Origin: Prevotella veroralis DSM 19559 = JCM 6290
GTDB lineage: Bacteria; Bacteroidota; Bacteroidia; Bacteroidales; Bacteroidaceae
DNA: 64,000 bases
NCBI RefSeq assembly: GCF_000377625.1
Contig: NZ_KB898325.1
Span: 248,001 to 312,000, forward strand
Direction: 5' to 3'
Part shown: piece by piece, positions 18,011 to 27,159 of the stretch
Layout: the number at the start of each line of letters is the position of its first letter
Numbering within the stretch: the stretch's first letter is position 1
Made by a program: the position numbers and the translations under genes
The notes under the pieces: generated by a model
Database searches by the model: none
What the model was told of the DNA's origin: nothing
The model's input: the letters and a program-made list of their open reading frames with translations, nothing else

Positions 18011-19276
18011 TTGGATATAAGTTTAATTATAGAAATTGTAATCACAATGGTTTTATCTGCATTCTTTTCTGGAATGGAGATAGCTTTTGTGTCTAGTAAT
18101 CGTCTCCTTGTTGAGATGGAGAAAGAGAAGAATGGTTTAGCACAAAAGTGTCTAACTGTTTTTTATAATAATCCTAATGGCTTTGTTTCTACTATGCTTG
18201 TAGGAAACAATATAGTGTTAGTTGTTTATGGTATACTTTTCGCACAGCTATTCGATGCAACACTCTTTCATCCGTATGAGCCTGCTACTCGTGTTGTACT
18301 TGATACGATATTGTCAACACTAATTGTTTTATTTACTGGGGAATTCCTGCCAAAGACTCTATTTAAAAGTAATCCTAACCGATTACTTACTTTCTTTGCT
18401 CCTTTAGCATACATCTTCTTTATCGTATTATGGCCTATTAGTCGTTTTACAACTTTTATTGCTCGTGTTCTTTTGCGTCTTTTTGGAGTAAAGATAGATG
18501 AGAAAGAAAATGATGGAACGTTTACAAAAGTTGATCTTGATTACTTAGTACAAAGTTCTATTGATAATGCTGAGAACGAAGATGATATTGAGGATGAGGT
18601 GAAGATTTTTCAAAATGCTTTAGATTTTCAAGATACCAAAGTGCGTGATTGTATGGTTCCGCGTACTGAGATAAATGCCATAGAAGAGAATTGTTCGCTT
18701 GAAGAACTTCAGCAGATGTTTATTGAAAGTGGTAATTCTAAGATTATAGTCTATGAAGGTGACATCGATCATATTAAAGGTTATATACACTCTTCAGAGA
18801 TGTTTAGAGCACCAAAGAATTGGCGTGATAATATTCGCCGAATGCCTTTCGTTCCAGAGACAATGGCTGCACAGAAACTTATGCAAGTATTTCTTCAACA
18901 GAAGAAGAGTCTAGGTGTCGTTGTTGATGAGTTCGGTGGAACTAGTGGTATAGTATCATTGGAAGATATTGTCGAAGAGATATTTGGAGATATTGAGGAT
19001 GAGCATGATAACTTGAAGTACGTAGCTAAGCAGACTTCAGACAATGAATATGTCCTTTCTGCTCGTCTCGAGATTGACAAAGTTAATGAGATGTTTGATT
19101 TGGAACTACCTGAGAGCGATGATTACATGACGATAGGTGGACTCATCTTACATGTCTATCAAAGTTTCCCTAAACTCAATGAGATTATAACCATTGGGCA
19201 ATATGAATTTAAGATAATCAAGAGTACCATGACTAAAATTGAACTTGTGAAGCTAAAAGTCGATGTAACTGACTAA
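18011..19276 (+). CDS. CNNM/CorC (HlyC) family transporter-associated protein
   Basis: 421 residues: DUF21 membrane domain with three or four spans (residues 3-160, containing AFFSGMEIAFVSSNR), a tandem CBS pair (about 205-330, MVPRTEI and GIVSLEDIVEEIFGDIEDEHD) and a C-terminal CorC_HlyC transporter-associated domain (340-420). Members are linked to Mg2+/Co2+ efflux or homeostasis; the old hemolysin name is misleading. The start is a TTG at 18011, chosen because it precedes the first membrane segment; an ATG at 18047 would cut into that span. It follows lptC by 6 bp. Confidence 0.85.
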   Translation: MDISLIIEIVITMVLSAFFSGMEIAFVSSNRLLVEMEKEKNGLAQKCLTVFYNNPNGFVSTMLVGNNIVLVVYGILFAQLFDATLFHPYEPATRVVLDTILSTLIVLFTGEFLPKTLFKSNPNRLLTFFAPLAYIFFIVLWPISRFTTFIARVLLRLFGVKIDEKENDGTFTKVDLDYLVQSSIDNAENEDDIEDEVKIFQNALDFQDTKVRDCMVPRTEINAIEENCSLEELQQMFIESGNSKIIVYEGDIDHIKGYIHSSEMFRAPKNWRDNIRRMPFVPETMAAQKLMQVFLQQKKSLGVVVDEFGGTSGIVSLEDIVEEIFGDIEDEHDNLKYVAKQTSDNEYVLSARLEIDKVNEMFDLELPESDDYMTIGGLILHVYQSFPKLNEIITIGQYEFKIIKSTMTKIELVKLKVDVTD

Positions 19277-19316
19277 GTTTGTGCATGAAAAATTGTGATA
19301 ATTGCCTTTTTCTTCG

Positions 19317-19324
19317 TATTTTTG
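19317..19324 (+). promoter_or_regulatory. Promoter for the PpiD-like gene
   Basis: TATTTTTG (-7 box) with a TTG at 19293-19295, 21 bp upstream, matching the TTG/TAnnTTTG spacing of Bacteroidota promoters. Leader about 45 nt. Confidence 0.7.
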
Positions 19325-19377
19325 TGGGCAATTTGTTGTACAGAAGAAATAATTAAAATCAAATAATAAATCTAAAA

Positions 19378-21525
19378 ATGGCAGCATTAGGAAAAATTAG
19401 AAGCAAAGGAGGTATACTGGTAGCCGCTATCGGTTTGGCCTTATTTGCTTTCTTAGCTGAAGAAGCTTTCCGCTCTTGCAATGGAATAAAGAGCGAAACC
19501 CGACAGCAGATTGGTGAGATTCTGGGCGAGAAGATTAGCGTTCAGGATTATCAAAAGTTGATTGATGAATATCAGTCTGCAATTAAGTTCACCATGCAAC
19601 GTGATAATCTTACCGAGGATGAGCTTAATCAAGTAAAGGATCAGGTTTGGCAGCAATTGGTTAATAATCGTGTATTAGAAGCTGATGCAAAGAAGGTTGG
19701 ATTGACTGTTACAGAACAGGAACTTTCAAATGTATTGAACGATGGTACTAATCCAATGTTAGCACAGACACCATTTGTAAATCAGCAAACTGGTCGTTTT
19801 GATATTAATGCACTCCAACAGTTCCTTGATGGTTATAATAAGGCAAAGGCTTCAAACTCTCCACAGCTTGAGCAGATGCAGACGATTTATGACTACTGGC
19901 TCTTTGTTGAGAAGAATCTCCGTACGCAACTCCTTGGTCAGAAGTATCAAGCTTTGTTAGCTAGTTGTGTTCTTTCAAATAAGGCTGAAGCTAAGATGGC
20001 ATTCAAGGATAATAATGAAGAAAGTGAGATTCAACTTGCATCCTTGGCATATAGTACTATAAAAGATGCTGATGTAAAGGTTACAGATGAAGATCTTAAA
20101 GCTAAGTATGAGGAATTGAAACCAGCTTTCCGTCAGAATACAGAAACACGCGACATTAAGTTCGTTGATTACCAGATTAAGGCTAGTGCTTCTGATAGAA
20201 ATGCGATTGTTAAGGATATGAACGCACTTCAAAAGCAACTTGCTACAGCTACTGACCCTTCAATGGTTATTAGCAAAAGTGGCTCTATGATTCCTTATCT
20301 TGGCTTACCTGTAAGTAGCAAGGCTTATCAGCAGTATCCTGACATAGCTTCAAAGATTGATTCTCTTGCTGTTGGAACAACTGGTGTAACTGAGAATAAG
20401 CAAGACAATACATTGAATATTATTCGTGTGATGTCAAAGGCTCAACTACCCGACTCTGTTCAGTTCCGTCAGATACAAGTTGCTGCTAATACTCCTGAAG
20501 AGGCTCATGCAAAGGCTGATTCTATACAGAAGGCATTAGCTGGTGGTGCTGATTTCGTTGCTATTGCAAAGCGTTATGGTCAGACAGGCGAAAAGGTTTG
20601 GTTCACTGGTCAGCAGTATGAGGCTGCTCCTAGTATGAGCGAAGATAACCGTACATACATTGAGGCGCTCCTTAATGGTGAAGTAAATGCAATCCAAAAT
20701 GTTGCACTTACACAGGGCAATATTATCCTACAAGTTGTTGATAAGAAGGCTATGAAGACAAAGACAACAGCTGCTATTATCAAGAAGCTTATTGATTTCT
20801 CTAAGGCAACACGTAGCGATGCTTACAATAAGTTCTCTGAATTTGTTGCTAAGAGTGCAACTGTAGCCGACCTTGAGAAGAATGCTAGTAAGTATGGCTA
20901 TCATGTACAATCTCTTAACGATGTCTCAACTTCAGAACATTATGTAGCAGGTGTACATGGCACGCGCGATGCACTTAAGTGGCTATTCGATGCTAAGCAA
21001 GGCGATGTTTCTCCACTTTATGAATGTGGTGACAATGATCACTTGATGGTTATAGTTCTTTCTGCTATCCATCCAAAAGGTTATCGTTCTTGGGATGACC
21101 CACAGGTTAAGGAGATTCTTAAACGTGAAGTAATCAAGGATAAGAAGGCTGAAAAGTTGATGGCTAAACTGAAGGGAGTTAATAGTATTGCAGCTGCTCA
21201 AGCTAAGGGTGCTAAGGTTAGCACAGTTAGCCAAATTACCTTCGCAGCTCCTGCTTTCGTACAAGCTACAGGTTCTGCAGAGCCTGCTCTCTCAGGTGCA
21301 GTCGCAGCAACTGCAGCAGGCAAGTTCTCTAAGAATCCTGTAAAGGGTAATGCTGGTGTATATGTTTTCCAGGTTGTAAAGAAGGCTCTTCGTGCTGGTT
21401 CTAAGTACAACGAGGCTATGGCAATGCAGCAAGCAGCACAACAGAACATGCAGTTCTTGAGTAACTTTATGCAAGACCTTATCCTCAAGGCAAATGTAGT
21501 TGATAATCGTTATCTCTTCTTCTAA
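19378..21525 (+). CDS. PpiD/SurA-like periplasmic foldase (peptidyl-prolyl isomerase)
   Basis: 715 residues. One N-terminal membrane anchor (GGILVAAIGLALFAFLAEEAF) places the body in the periplasm. A SurA_N-type helical chaperone region (about 45-250) is followed by a PPIC/parvulin domain (about 345-460, QFRQIQVAANTPEEAHAKADSIQKAL is its start region) and a second, more degenerate parvulin-like segment. PpiD-type proteins help outer-membrane proteins leave the Sec channel. Own promoter at 19317 and terminator at 21553, so likely monocistronic. Confidence 0.85.
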   Translation: MAALGKIRSKGGILVAAIGLALFAFLAEEAFRSCNGIKSETRQQIGEILGEKISVQDYQKLIDEYQSAIKFTMQRDNLTEDELNQVKDQVWQQLVNNRVLEADAKKVGLTVTEQELSNVLNDGTNPMLAQTPFVNQQTGRFDINALQQFLDGYNKAKASNSPQLEQMQTIYDYWLFVEKNLRTQLLGQKYQALLASCVLSNKAEAKMAFKDNNEESEIQLASLAYSTIKDADVKVTDEDLKAKYEELKPAFRQNTETRDIKFVDYQIKASASDRNAIVKDMNALQKQLATATDPSMVISKSGSMIPYLGLPVSSKAYQQYPDIASKIDSLAVGTTGVTENKQDNTLNIIRVMSKAQLPDSVQFRQIQVAANTPEEAHAKADSIQKALAGGADFVAIAKRYGQTGEKVWFTGQQYEAAPSMSEDNRTYIEALLNGEVNAIQNVALTQGNIILQVVDKKAMKTKTTAAIIKKLIDFSKATRSDAYNKFSEFVAKSATVADLEKNASKYGYHVQSLNDVSTSEHYVAGVHGTRDALKWLFDAKQGDVSPLYECGDNDHLMVIVLSAIHPKGYRSWDDPQVKEILKREVIKDKKAEKLMAKLKGVNSIAAAQAKGAKVSTVSQITFAAPAFVQATGSAEPALSGAVAATAAGKFSKNPVKGNAGVYVFQVVKKALRAGSKYNEAMAMQQAAQQNMQFLSNFMQDLILKANVVDNRYLFF

Positions 21526-21552
21526 TTAGAATAAGAGTTCAAACTAAATATA

Positions 21553-21577
21553 GGGCATGTCCTTTATGGGCATGCCC
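21553..21577 (+). terminator. Terminator after the PpiD-like gene
   Basis: GGGCATG/CATGCCC stem followed directly by TTTTTTA, a textbook intrinsic terminator. Confidence 0.85.
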
Positions 21578-21683
21578 TTTTTAGTTCCTTATAACTTAGT
21601 GTAATGGAAAAACACACTTTGCATGTCTACTAATTTTATTAATTGTAATTGATGAAGAGTTCTTTTTAGTGGCTGTTCCACAT

Positions 21684-21757
21684 GTTCCATGATATTACAA
21701 GCCTTTTGTAGAACTTCTCCAAAGCACTTGTAATACTTCTCCAGATGTTTTGGAGAA
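21684..21757. repeat. Degenerate 22-bp repeat in a convergent gap
   Basis: TTGTAgAACTTCTCC at 21706 recurs 22 bp later at 21728 as TTGTAaTACTTCTCC, and TTCTCCA/TGGAGAA form an inverted pair about 21737-21757. It resembles the other 22-bp arrays in period and position (convergent junction) but is too degenerate to be sure. The rest of 21600-21960 shows no credible gene. Confidence 0.4.
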
Positions 21758-21965
21758 ATAGAGTAGAGCATTTGTCTTGCCCCCTCTTAGTTAAAACTAA
21801 GTACCTTAATACTCTATTAGTTGTACTTATAGCTATCCATTGTTTGAGCCTGTTGAACGATAAACTCAAGTAGTATATATGTACATGAGAAAGTGGTGAA
21901 CTCTTAGTAAATGCTCTAAAAAACAATAGCTATTATCTTATACTTGTTATCCCTTTGTATAATAA

Positions 21966-22011
21966 AATCGGGTAAGAATGTTTGGAGTTCCCCTTACATT
22001 CTTACCCGATT
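21966..22011 (-). terminator. Terminator after the M6 metalloprotease gene
   Basis: A perfect 16-bp stem, AATCGGGTAAGAATGT pairing with its complement around a 14-nt loop; on the minus strand it is followed by TTTTATT. Confidence 0.8.
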
Positions 22012-22041
22012 GATTTGTTTCTTAGCTTTACTTTATCTTAT

Positions 22042-23832
22042 CTATTTAATAAACTTCCGTCTGTTCTGAATGTAGATGCCATGTGGTAAGGCGTCTCTGT
22101 CAGTTCCAACATAACGACCATCAAGCGTGTAGATGCGGTTGTCAATTATCTGTTGTCCTGTAGTAATATCGTTGATACCAGCAGTTAAGTCTTTGAGATA
22201 CTCAAAAGTGATGTCTCCATTAGCAGAATCTTCTGTAATATGAAAGAGAGGTTTGTTAAGTGTACTGTGATTAAGTACAATCTGACCTATATTCTGAACA
22301 TTTCTACTTCCAGGATAAGGGTCACCTGCATAGCTCGCCATATATGCTTTTCTTTTTTCTTTCGTCTTAGCACTATAGCTTGAAATAAGTTCTCTATCGG
22401 CAGGTACAATGGTCATTCCTGGTGTTCCTAGTACATCGTTTACATGATCATTGCTGTTAACATTGTCTAGTTCATAATTTACACGATAAACAAGCATACC
22501 ATGACCTGGAAGCTTTGATGCCCAACCCTTATTCTGAATATTGTGTAGTATTAAGTACTCCTTTGCATAAGATGTAGGGATCTTCAAAGCCTCATCAGCT
22601 TGTAAAGTTACTTTAGATGGAGTCTCTGTGATTGTAGATAAGGTCTTCCAACCCATTTGCTCCTTCTCCCAAGGAGTATAAGGGGTAGGAGTATAACCAT
22701 TGTCAGTGTATTCACCACCATCCATTAAATCCCAAATCTCCATAGCTTGATTATCTTTCTGGGCTTCCTTATTGTATGGGTAGAAATCAGGTAAACCCAT
22801 AGTATGGGAAAACTCATGGCAGAATAAACCTATGCCATTAATACGTTTACTCGGCCCGCTTTTTAAAGGATACCCAGGGAAATAATTTAACTCATTACTA
22901 ACTCCATAACGCATAATCTTTTTGCCACCAATCTCAAGTGGAATTGGAAGTGTCCATGATTTAGGCCAAATAAGGTCATCTTTATATGTTTCAGGGGCTG
23001 CATTTTGACCATAACCAGCGAAGAGTACATAAACTAAATCAACGAATCCATCATCGTTGCTATCATAATTAGCGAAGTTGATGCTACCTTGTGCTGCTAC
23101 TGCATTACAAGCATCAGTAATGAATTCAGCTATTTTTAGATCATGATTATTTTCTTCTGTACCATCTTTACCATAGTACATACTTGTATTAGGGACGGTT
23201 ATTGGACCAACAATATCAAACTGAGGGGTGAATTGCCCGTTACTCATGTCCTTAAAATATTGCTTTACACTTCCATGGTTTCTTTTTTCATTATTGGCAT
23301 AGTCTGGCATGAGACTGCTACTTGAATCGAAATTGAAGTAGTCATTGAAACTCTTCTTTGGGTTGGGGAGAGAAAATGATACATCACTAAATTGTGCTAA
23401 TATCACTAAGACTTTAGGGCTACCAGTATGTGGAAAATAAGCTGGTGTACGTGTACCAATGGCTCTTGTCTTAGCTTCATGTTGTAGTTGTCTTGAAAGT
23501 GTGCTAAAAAACAGGTCATGTCTTGCTAGTTGCTTTTTAATTAGTTCTTTCTCTGCAGCTGTTCTCTTGTCTTCGTTATGAGCTAACTGGTTTGATGCTT
23601 TTAGCCTTCCATTTGCATCAATATGAGCTATATAAAAATCTTTACCAACAGTTGTTAGTAGAACTCCGTCTGTAGTGGTTGACCAGCTGGCATGTTCATC
23701 TCCATGTTGATACACTGTTAGTTGTGTACCATCCGACTGTGTTATTAAGAAAGGAGCTGGATTAGCTTTGCCAGCCCATGTCGCTAAAGCATTTAAAGCT
23801 ATACAACATGACAGGATAATCTTTTTATTCAT
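22042..23832 (-). CDS. Secreted M6-family zinc metalloprotease with T9SS-like C-terminal tail
   Basis: 596 residues: signal peptide (1-20), an N-terminal propeptide-like segment, and an M6/immune inhibitor A catalytic domain with the zinc motif HEFSHTMGLPD (His339, Glu340, His343, Asp349 region). The last 45 residues (IYTLDGRYVG ... LPHGIYIQNRRKFIK) match the style of the type IX secretion C-terminal signal found in Prevotella and Porphyromonas, so the enzyme is probably exported through the outer membrane and attached or released. Likely acts on host or dietary proteins. Lies 33 bp downstream of the flavodoxin-ferredoxin gene; may share its transcript. Confidence 0.85.
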   Translation of the reverse strand: MNKKIILSCCIALNALATWAGKANPAPFLITQSDGTQLTVYQHGDEHASWSTTTDGVLLTTVGKDFYIAHIDANGRLKASNQLAHNEDKRTAAEKELIKKQLARHDLFFSTLSRQLQHEAKTRAIGTRTPAYFPHTGSPKVLVILAQFSDVSFSLPNPKKSFNDYFNFDSSSSLMPDYANNEKRNHGSVKQYFKDMSNGQFTPQFDIVGPITVPNTSMYYGKDGTEENNHDLKIAEFITDACNAVAAQGSINFANYDSNDDGFVDLVYVLFAGYGQNAAPETYKDDLIWPKSWTLPIPLEIGGKKIMRYGVSNELNYFPGYPLKSGPSKRINGIGLFCHEFSHTMGLPDFYPYNKEAQKDNQAMEIWDLMDGGEYTDNGYTPTPYTPWEKEQMGWKTLSTITETPSKVTLQADEALKIPTSYAKEYLILHNIQNKGWASKLPGHGMLVYRVNYELDNVNSNDHVNDVLGTPGMTIVPADRELISSYSAKTKEKRKAYMASYAGDPYPGSRNVQNIGQIVLNHSTLNKPLFHITEDSANGDITFEYLKDLTAGINDITTGQQIIDNRIYTLDGRYVGTDRDALPHGIYIQNRRKFIK

Positions 23833-23865
23833 TAGTCTTTATAGTGTTATAATGTTTATTGCATG

Positions 23866-24696
23866 TTAATGTAATCTATTCCTATTATAGAAGTACTGCC
23901 CCTTCTTCACTGTACGCTTGCCATATTCTATAGCATGGTGTGGGCAATGATGATAACAGGCGAAGCAGGTGAGGCATTTCTTGTTGTGCAACCATTCAGG
24001 TTCGTAACCTAAGCCACCTTTTATATCGGCAACAGGACAAACGCTAGCACAGATGCCACATTTGACACAACGTTGACTATCCACATGAAAGGGTTTGTCT
24101 GTGATGATGAACCGCTCAAAGAAACCACCTATAGGGACTGAGAAGAACCAGGGTAGCGGACCAATCGTGAGTTCTTTCCAACCATAAGGCTGATAATCAT
24201 CCTCTTTCAGTTTCTGAATGATCTTCTTTCCGAAATCTCTTAAATAGACTTCTGCTGCTTGCTTCTTTTCAAGTTCTTTCTCCTTTGTGTCAACATCCAT
24301 ACCTGGTAAGCCCACATACGACTCAGGCATGATGACAGAACCAACAAAGTCAAGTTCTAACATCCTTCCAATAGGGACTTCATACAGGTGCTGTTGGAAT
24401 CGTTCCATAGCTTTGGCTATTGTGTCTCCTGCGGTCATTAAGCAGAAACAATGATGCTTTAGTGGTTGATCCTCTTCATCTGTAAGTTTAAGTTTCTGTA
24501 GGAATACCCTAACGATGCGTGGCACTCTCCATCCATGTACAGGAAAGACAAAACCAACTTGCTCGCCCTTCTTTAATCGAAACGTACAATCGGTTTTAAT
24601 AATCTTAGCGATAGAATATAACTCATCCTGGGTTTGTAAAGCTAACGTCTTCGCTGCCCATTGACTATTACCTGTACCAGAGAAATAGAAAATCAT
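23866..24696 (-). CDS. EFR1-type flavodoxin-ferredoxin protein
   Basis: 276 residues. The N-terminus is a flavodoxin-like FMN-binding domain (YFSGTGNSQWAAK, residues 4-16; VFPVHGW near 50) and the C-terminus carries two 4Fe-4S motifs, CVKCGICASVCP near 213 and CLTCFACYHHCP near 240. Probably a cytoplasmic electron carrier or oxidoreductase; the partner is unknown. The promoter box (24701-24708) ends 4 nt before the ATG, so the mRNA is expected to be leaderless. Confidence 0.9.
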   Translation of the reverse strand: MIFYFSGTGNSQWAAKTLALQTQDELYSIAKIIKTDCTFRLKKGEQVGFVFPVHGWRVPRIVRVFLQKLKLTDEEDQPLKHHCFCLMTAGDTIAKAMERFQQHLYEVPIGRMLELDFVGSVIMPESYVGLPGMDVDTKEKELEKKQAAEVYLRDFGKKIIQKLKEDDYQPYGWKELTIGPLPWFFSVPIGGFFERFIITDKPFHVDSQRCVKCGICASVCPVADIKGGLGYEPEWLHNKKCLTCFACYHHCPHHAIEYGKRTVKKGQYFYNRNRLH

Positions 24697-24700
24697 GTGG

Positions 24701-24708
24701 CAAAGGTA
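24701..24708 (-). promoter_or_regulatory. Promoter -7 box for the EFR1-type gene (leaderless)
   Basis: TACCTTTG on the minus strand, 4 nt from the start codon. Confidence 0.7.
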
Positions 24709-24783
24709 GTCATTATTTATAAATCTAACAAGATTAATAATAGCTAACTAGCACATTTACTTTGTTTTTTCATAATAATTGCC

Positions 24784-24791
24784 TATATTTG
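24784..24791 (+). promoter_or_regulatory. Promoter -7 box for comEC
   Basis: TATATTTG, 25 bp before the ATG at 24817. Confidence 0.65.
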
Positions 24792-24816
24792 TGAGCAATA
24801 CATGAAGTAGCACACT

Positions 24817-26361
24817 ATGAAGGAGAAAGTAGACTTAAAGATGTATCCCTTTGTTAAGTTGCTTATACCATTTGGGTTCGGAATCTTTATGGGGCAATTT
24901 GCGGGCAATTTTATCACACTATATTATTGGTGTGGTTTCCTATTGTTTGCAATCACTTTGACAATGTTATCATGGCGTTGGAAATACATTCAAAGTGCAT
25001 TGCTTCTGCTTTCTATCTTCCTATTGGGGGCTACCGTCTTCACGGCGAAAGAACGAGTTAATTATGTCAGCTTACCACAAAGGGAGATAACCTTTGAGGC
25101 TGTTTTACTAACAGAACCTGTTGTAGTGGGGAAGGTTATCCAGGCAGACTTGTTAGTAGTTAGTCAGTCAAAGCCCATGAAGATAAAAGCAAGAATATTA
25201 CGTGATAGTTTGACAAATAATTATAAGCATTTACATGTAGGTGATGGTATTATTGCGTCTGCCCGTCTTACCGAGCCAACGAATCTTTTAGGTGGGAGTT
25301 TTGATTATGCTAGATGGTTAAGACTGCATGATTATATTGCTGAGACATTCATTTACTATAACCAATGGCAAAAGAAACAAATTCGCCTTGATAAACTCAA
25401 TTTGTCCCAGCGACTTTCTATTGCTTTCCAACGCTATCAGCATAAGGTGTTAAGCCAATTAAAGAAGAATCTTAAAGGTGATAATTTGGCTATAGTTACG
25501 GCAATGACTGTTGGAGATAAAACACTATTAAACAAGAACTTAAAAGAAGATTACTCGATAACTGGCGCAAGTCATGTGTTAGCTTTGTCGGGCTTACATC
25601 TAACAATTATCTATGGCATGCTTGTGCTTATAATGAGTTGGTGTAGTAGGTTGTTTCCCTTCTTGCGTAGTAAGTTCACAACGGAGCCTATCATCCTTTT
25701 TGGCGTTTGGCTCTTCGTTATGTTAGTGGGTGCTTCTCCCTCCGTTGTGCGTTCTGCACTTATGTTATCTATCTATTCGTTTGTTACCCTCTTAAATAGG
25801 GAACGTCTGTCAGTGAATGCCCTGTCATTAACAGCCTTTATCATGCTTGTTATTAATCCTTATAATTTGTTTGACATAGGCTTTCAGTTATCTTTTGCTT
25901 CAGTTTGGAGTATCATGCTATTCTATCCACTCATAATAGCAACGTTCCGAAAGGGAAAACTTCTGCACTTTACTATCATGCGGTGGCTATGCTCAATGAT
26001 TGCATTATCCGTGGCAGCCCAGTTAGGAAGCCTACCTTTAATTGCCTATTACTTTGACAGAGTGTCGCTCGTCTCACTTCCTTGTAGTTTGATAGCAGTG
26101 CCCTGTACAACTCTAATCATTTACATGACAGGTTTATTGTTCTTATTCGCTCCATTATCCTCTTTATCTTTGTTTATTAGCAAGTGTCTTTCTGCAACTA
26201 TCGAATGGCTGAATAACACTCTACATTGGTTTGCCTGTCTGCCAGGTGCTAGTATGGAGCAATTTCATATTTCCTCTCTTCATATTATCCTTTACTATGT
26301 GGCATTGTTGACAGCTTGGAGATTATGGAGTTTTTATATTGGCAAGATAGAGTTTAGCTAA
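24817..26361 (+). CDS. comEC: ComEC/Rec2-type competence membrane protein
   Basis: 514 residues, polytopic: an N-terminal span region, a soluble OB-like DUF4131 segment (about 75-190) and the ComEC/Rec2 competence core with ASHVLALSGLHLTIIYG near 250 and about eight spans to the C-terminus. ComEC forms the inner-membrane channel for single-stranded DNA uptake. The C-terminal metallo-beta-lactamase-like nuclease domain of longer ComEC proteins is absent; short versions are common in Bacteroidota, so this is not necessarily a truncation. truA follows after 25 bp with its own promoter. Confidence 0.85.
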   Translation: MKEKVDLKMYPFVKLLIPFGFGIFMGQFAGNFITLYYWCGFLLFAITLTMLSWRWKYIQSALLLLSIFLLGATVFTAKERVNYVSLPQREITFEAVLLTEPVVVGKVIQADLLVVSQSKPMKIKARILRDSLTNNYKHLHVGDGIIASARLTEPTNLLGGSFDYARWLRLHDYIAETFIYYNQWQKKQIRLDKLNLSQRLSIAFQRYQHKVLSQLKKNLKGDNLAIVTAMTVGDKTLLNKNLKEDYSITGASHVLALSGLHLTIIYGMLVLIMSWCSRLFPFLRSKFTTEPIILFGVWLFVMLVGASPSVVRSALMLSIYSFVTLLNRERLSVNALSLTAFIMLVINPYNLFDIGFQLSFASVWSIMLFYPLIIATFRKGKLLHFTIMRWLCSMIALSVAAQLGSLPLIAYYFDRVSLVSLPCSLIAVPCTTLIIYMTGLLFLFAPLSSLSLFISKCLSATIEWLNNTLHWFACLPGASMEQFHISSLHIILYYVALLTAWRLWSFYIGKIEFS

Positions 26362-26369
26362 TTTTTGTG

Positions 26370-26377
26370 TACCTTTG
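26370..26377 (+). promoter_or_regulatory. Promoter -7 box deciding the truA start
   Basis: TACCTTTG, ending 9 nt before the ATG at 26387; an upstream TTG at 26375 overlaps the box and cannot be the start on this transcript. Confidence 0.65.
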
Positions 26378-26386
26378 CACGCAATT

Positions 26387-27148
26387 ATGCAACGATATTT
26401 TATAACACTATCCTATGATGGGACAGCCTATCATGGTTGGCAAGTTCAGCCTAATGGTATATCTGTACAAGAAGTACTGGAACGTTCCTTATCAACTCTT
26501 TTACGTGAAGAGGTTTGTATAACTGGGGCTGGGCGTACAGATGCGGGTGTACATGGACGGATGATGGTTGCTCACTTTGATACAGATAAGACTATAGATT
26601 GCCAGCAACTGGTTTATAAACTCAATCGATTGTTACCCCGTGATGTCTCTGTTAGTCAGATTGTACCTGTGAGTGAAGACTTACATGCACGATTCTCCGC
26701 CACATCCCGTACCTATCATTATTATGTACATACAACGAAGCAGCCCTTCTCACGTCAATACTCATGTGAGATTCACTATCCGTTGGATTTTGATAAAATG
26801 AATGAGGCAGCCGACTATCTGATAGGAGAAAAAGATTTCAAATGTTTTTGCAAGACAGGTGCGGATGTAAAGACAACCATCTGTAATCTGACAGAAGCAC
26901 GGTGGATTCCATGTAAGGCGGAACAAGCATTAGTAACTTCAGATAAGATCACTAATTGGTGTTTCGTTATATCGGCTAACCGCTTCTTACGCAACATGGT
27001 ACGTTCCATAGTTGGTACTTTAGTTGATGTTGGAAGAGAACGATTATCCTTAGAGGAGTTTCAAGCTATTGTAAATAATGGGTCGAGAAGTGATGCGGGT
27101 GAGAGCATGCCAGGCAATGCCCTTTTCTTGTGGGATATAAAATATTAA
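26387..27148 (+). CDS. truA: tRNA pseudouridine(38-40) synthase TruA
   Basis: Converts uridines 38-40 of the tRNA anticodon stem-loop to pseudouridine. 253 residues with the family start QRYFITLSYDGTAYHGWQ and the catalytic motif GAGRTDAGVHG (Asp near residue 52), plus RFLRNMVRSIVGTLVDVG near 205-222. Length is standard. The DMT transporter gene starts 11 bp after its stop, so they are probably co-transcribed. Confidence 0.95.
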   Translation: MQRYFITLSYDGTAYHGWQVQPNGISVQEVLERSLSTLLREEVCITGAGRTDAGVHGRMMVAHFDTDKTIDCQQLVYKLNRLLPRDVSVSQIVPVSEDLHARFSATSRTYHYYVHTTKQPFSRQYSCEIHYPLDFDKMNEAADYLIGEKDFKCFCKTGADVKTTICNLTEARWIPCKAEQALVTSDKITNWCFVISANRFLRNMVRSIVGTLVDVGRERLSLEEFQAIVNNGSRSDAGESMPGNALFLWDIKY

Positions 27149-27159
27149 GGTAGGCTTCC

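Noticed and set aside
21589..21926. Two minus-strand ORFs of 60 and 86 residues
   Set aside because: They run through the degenerate repeat and hairpin sequence, overlap each other, and show no protein-like motifs.
24817..26361. Truncated comEC pseudogene
   Set aside because: The frame is intact with a clean stop, and short ComEC forms without the lactamase-like domain are normal in this phylum.
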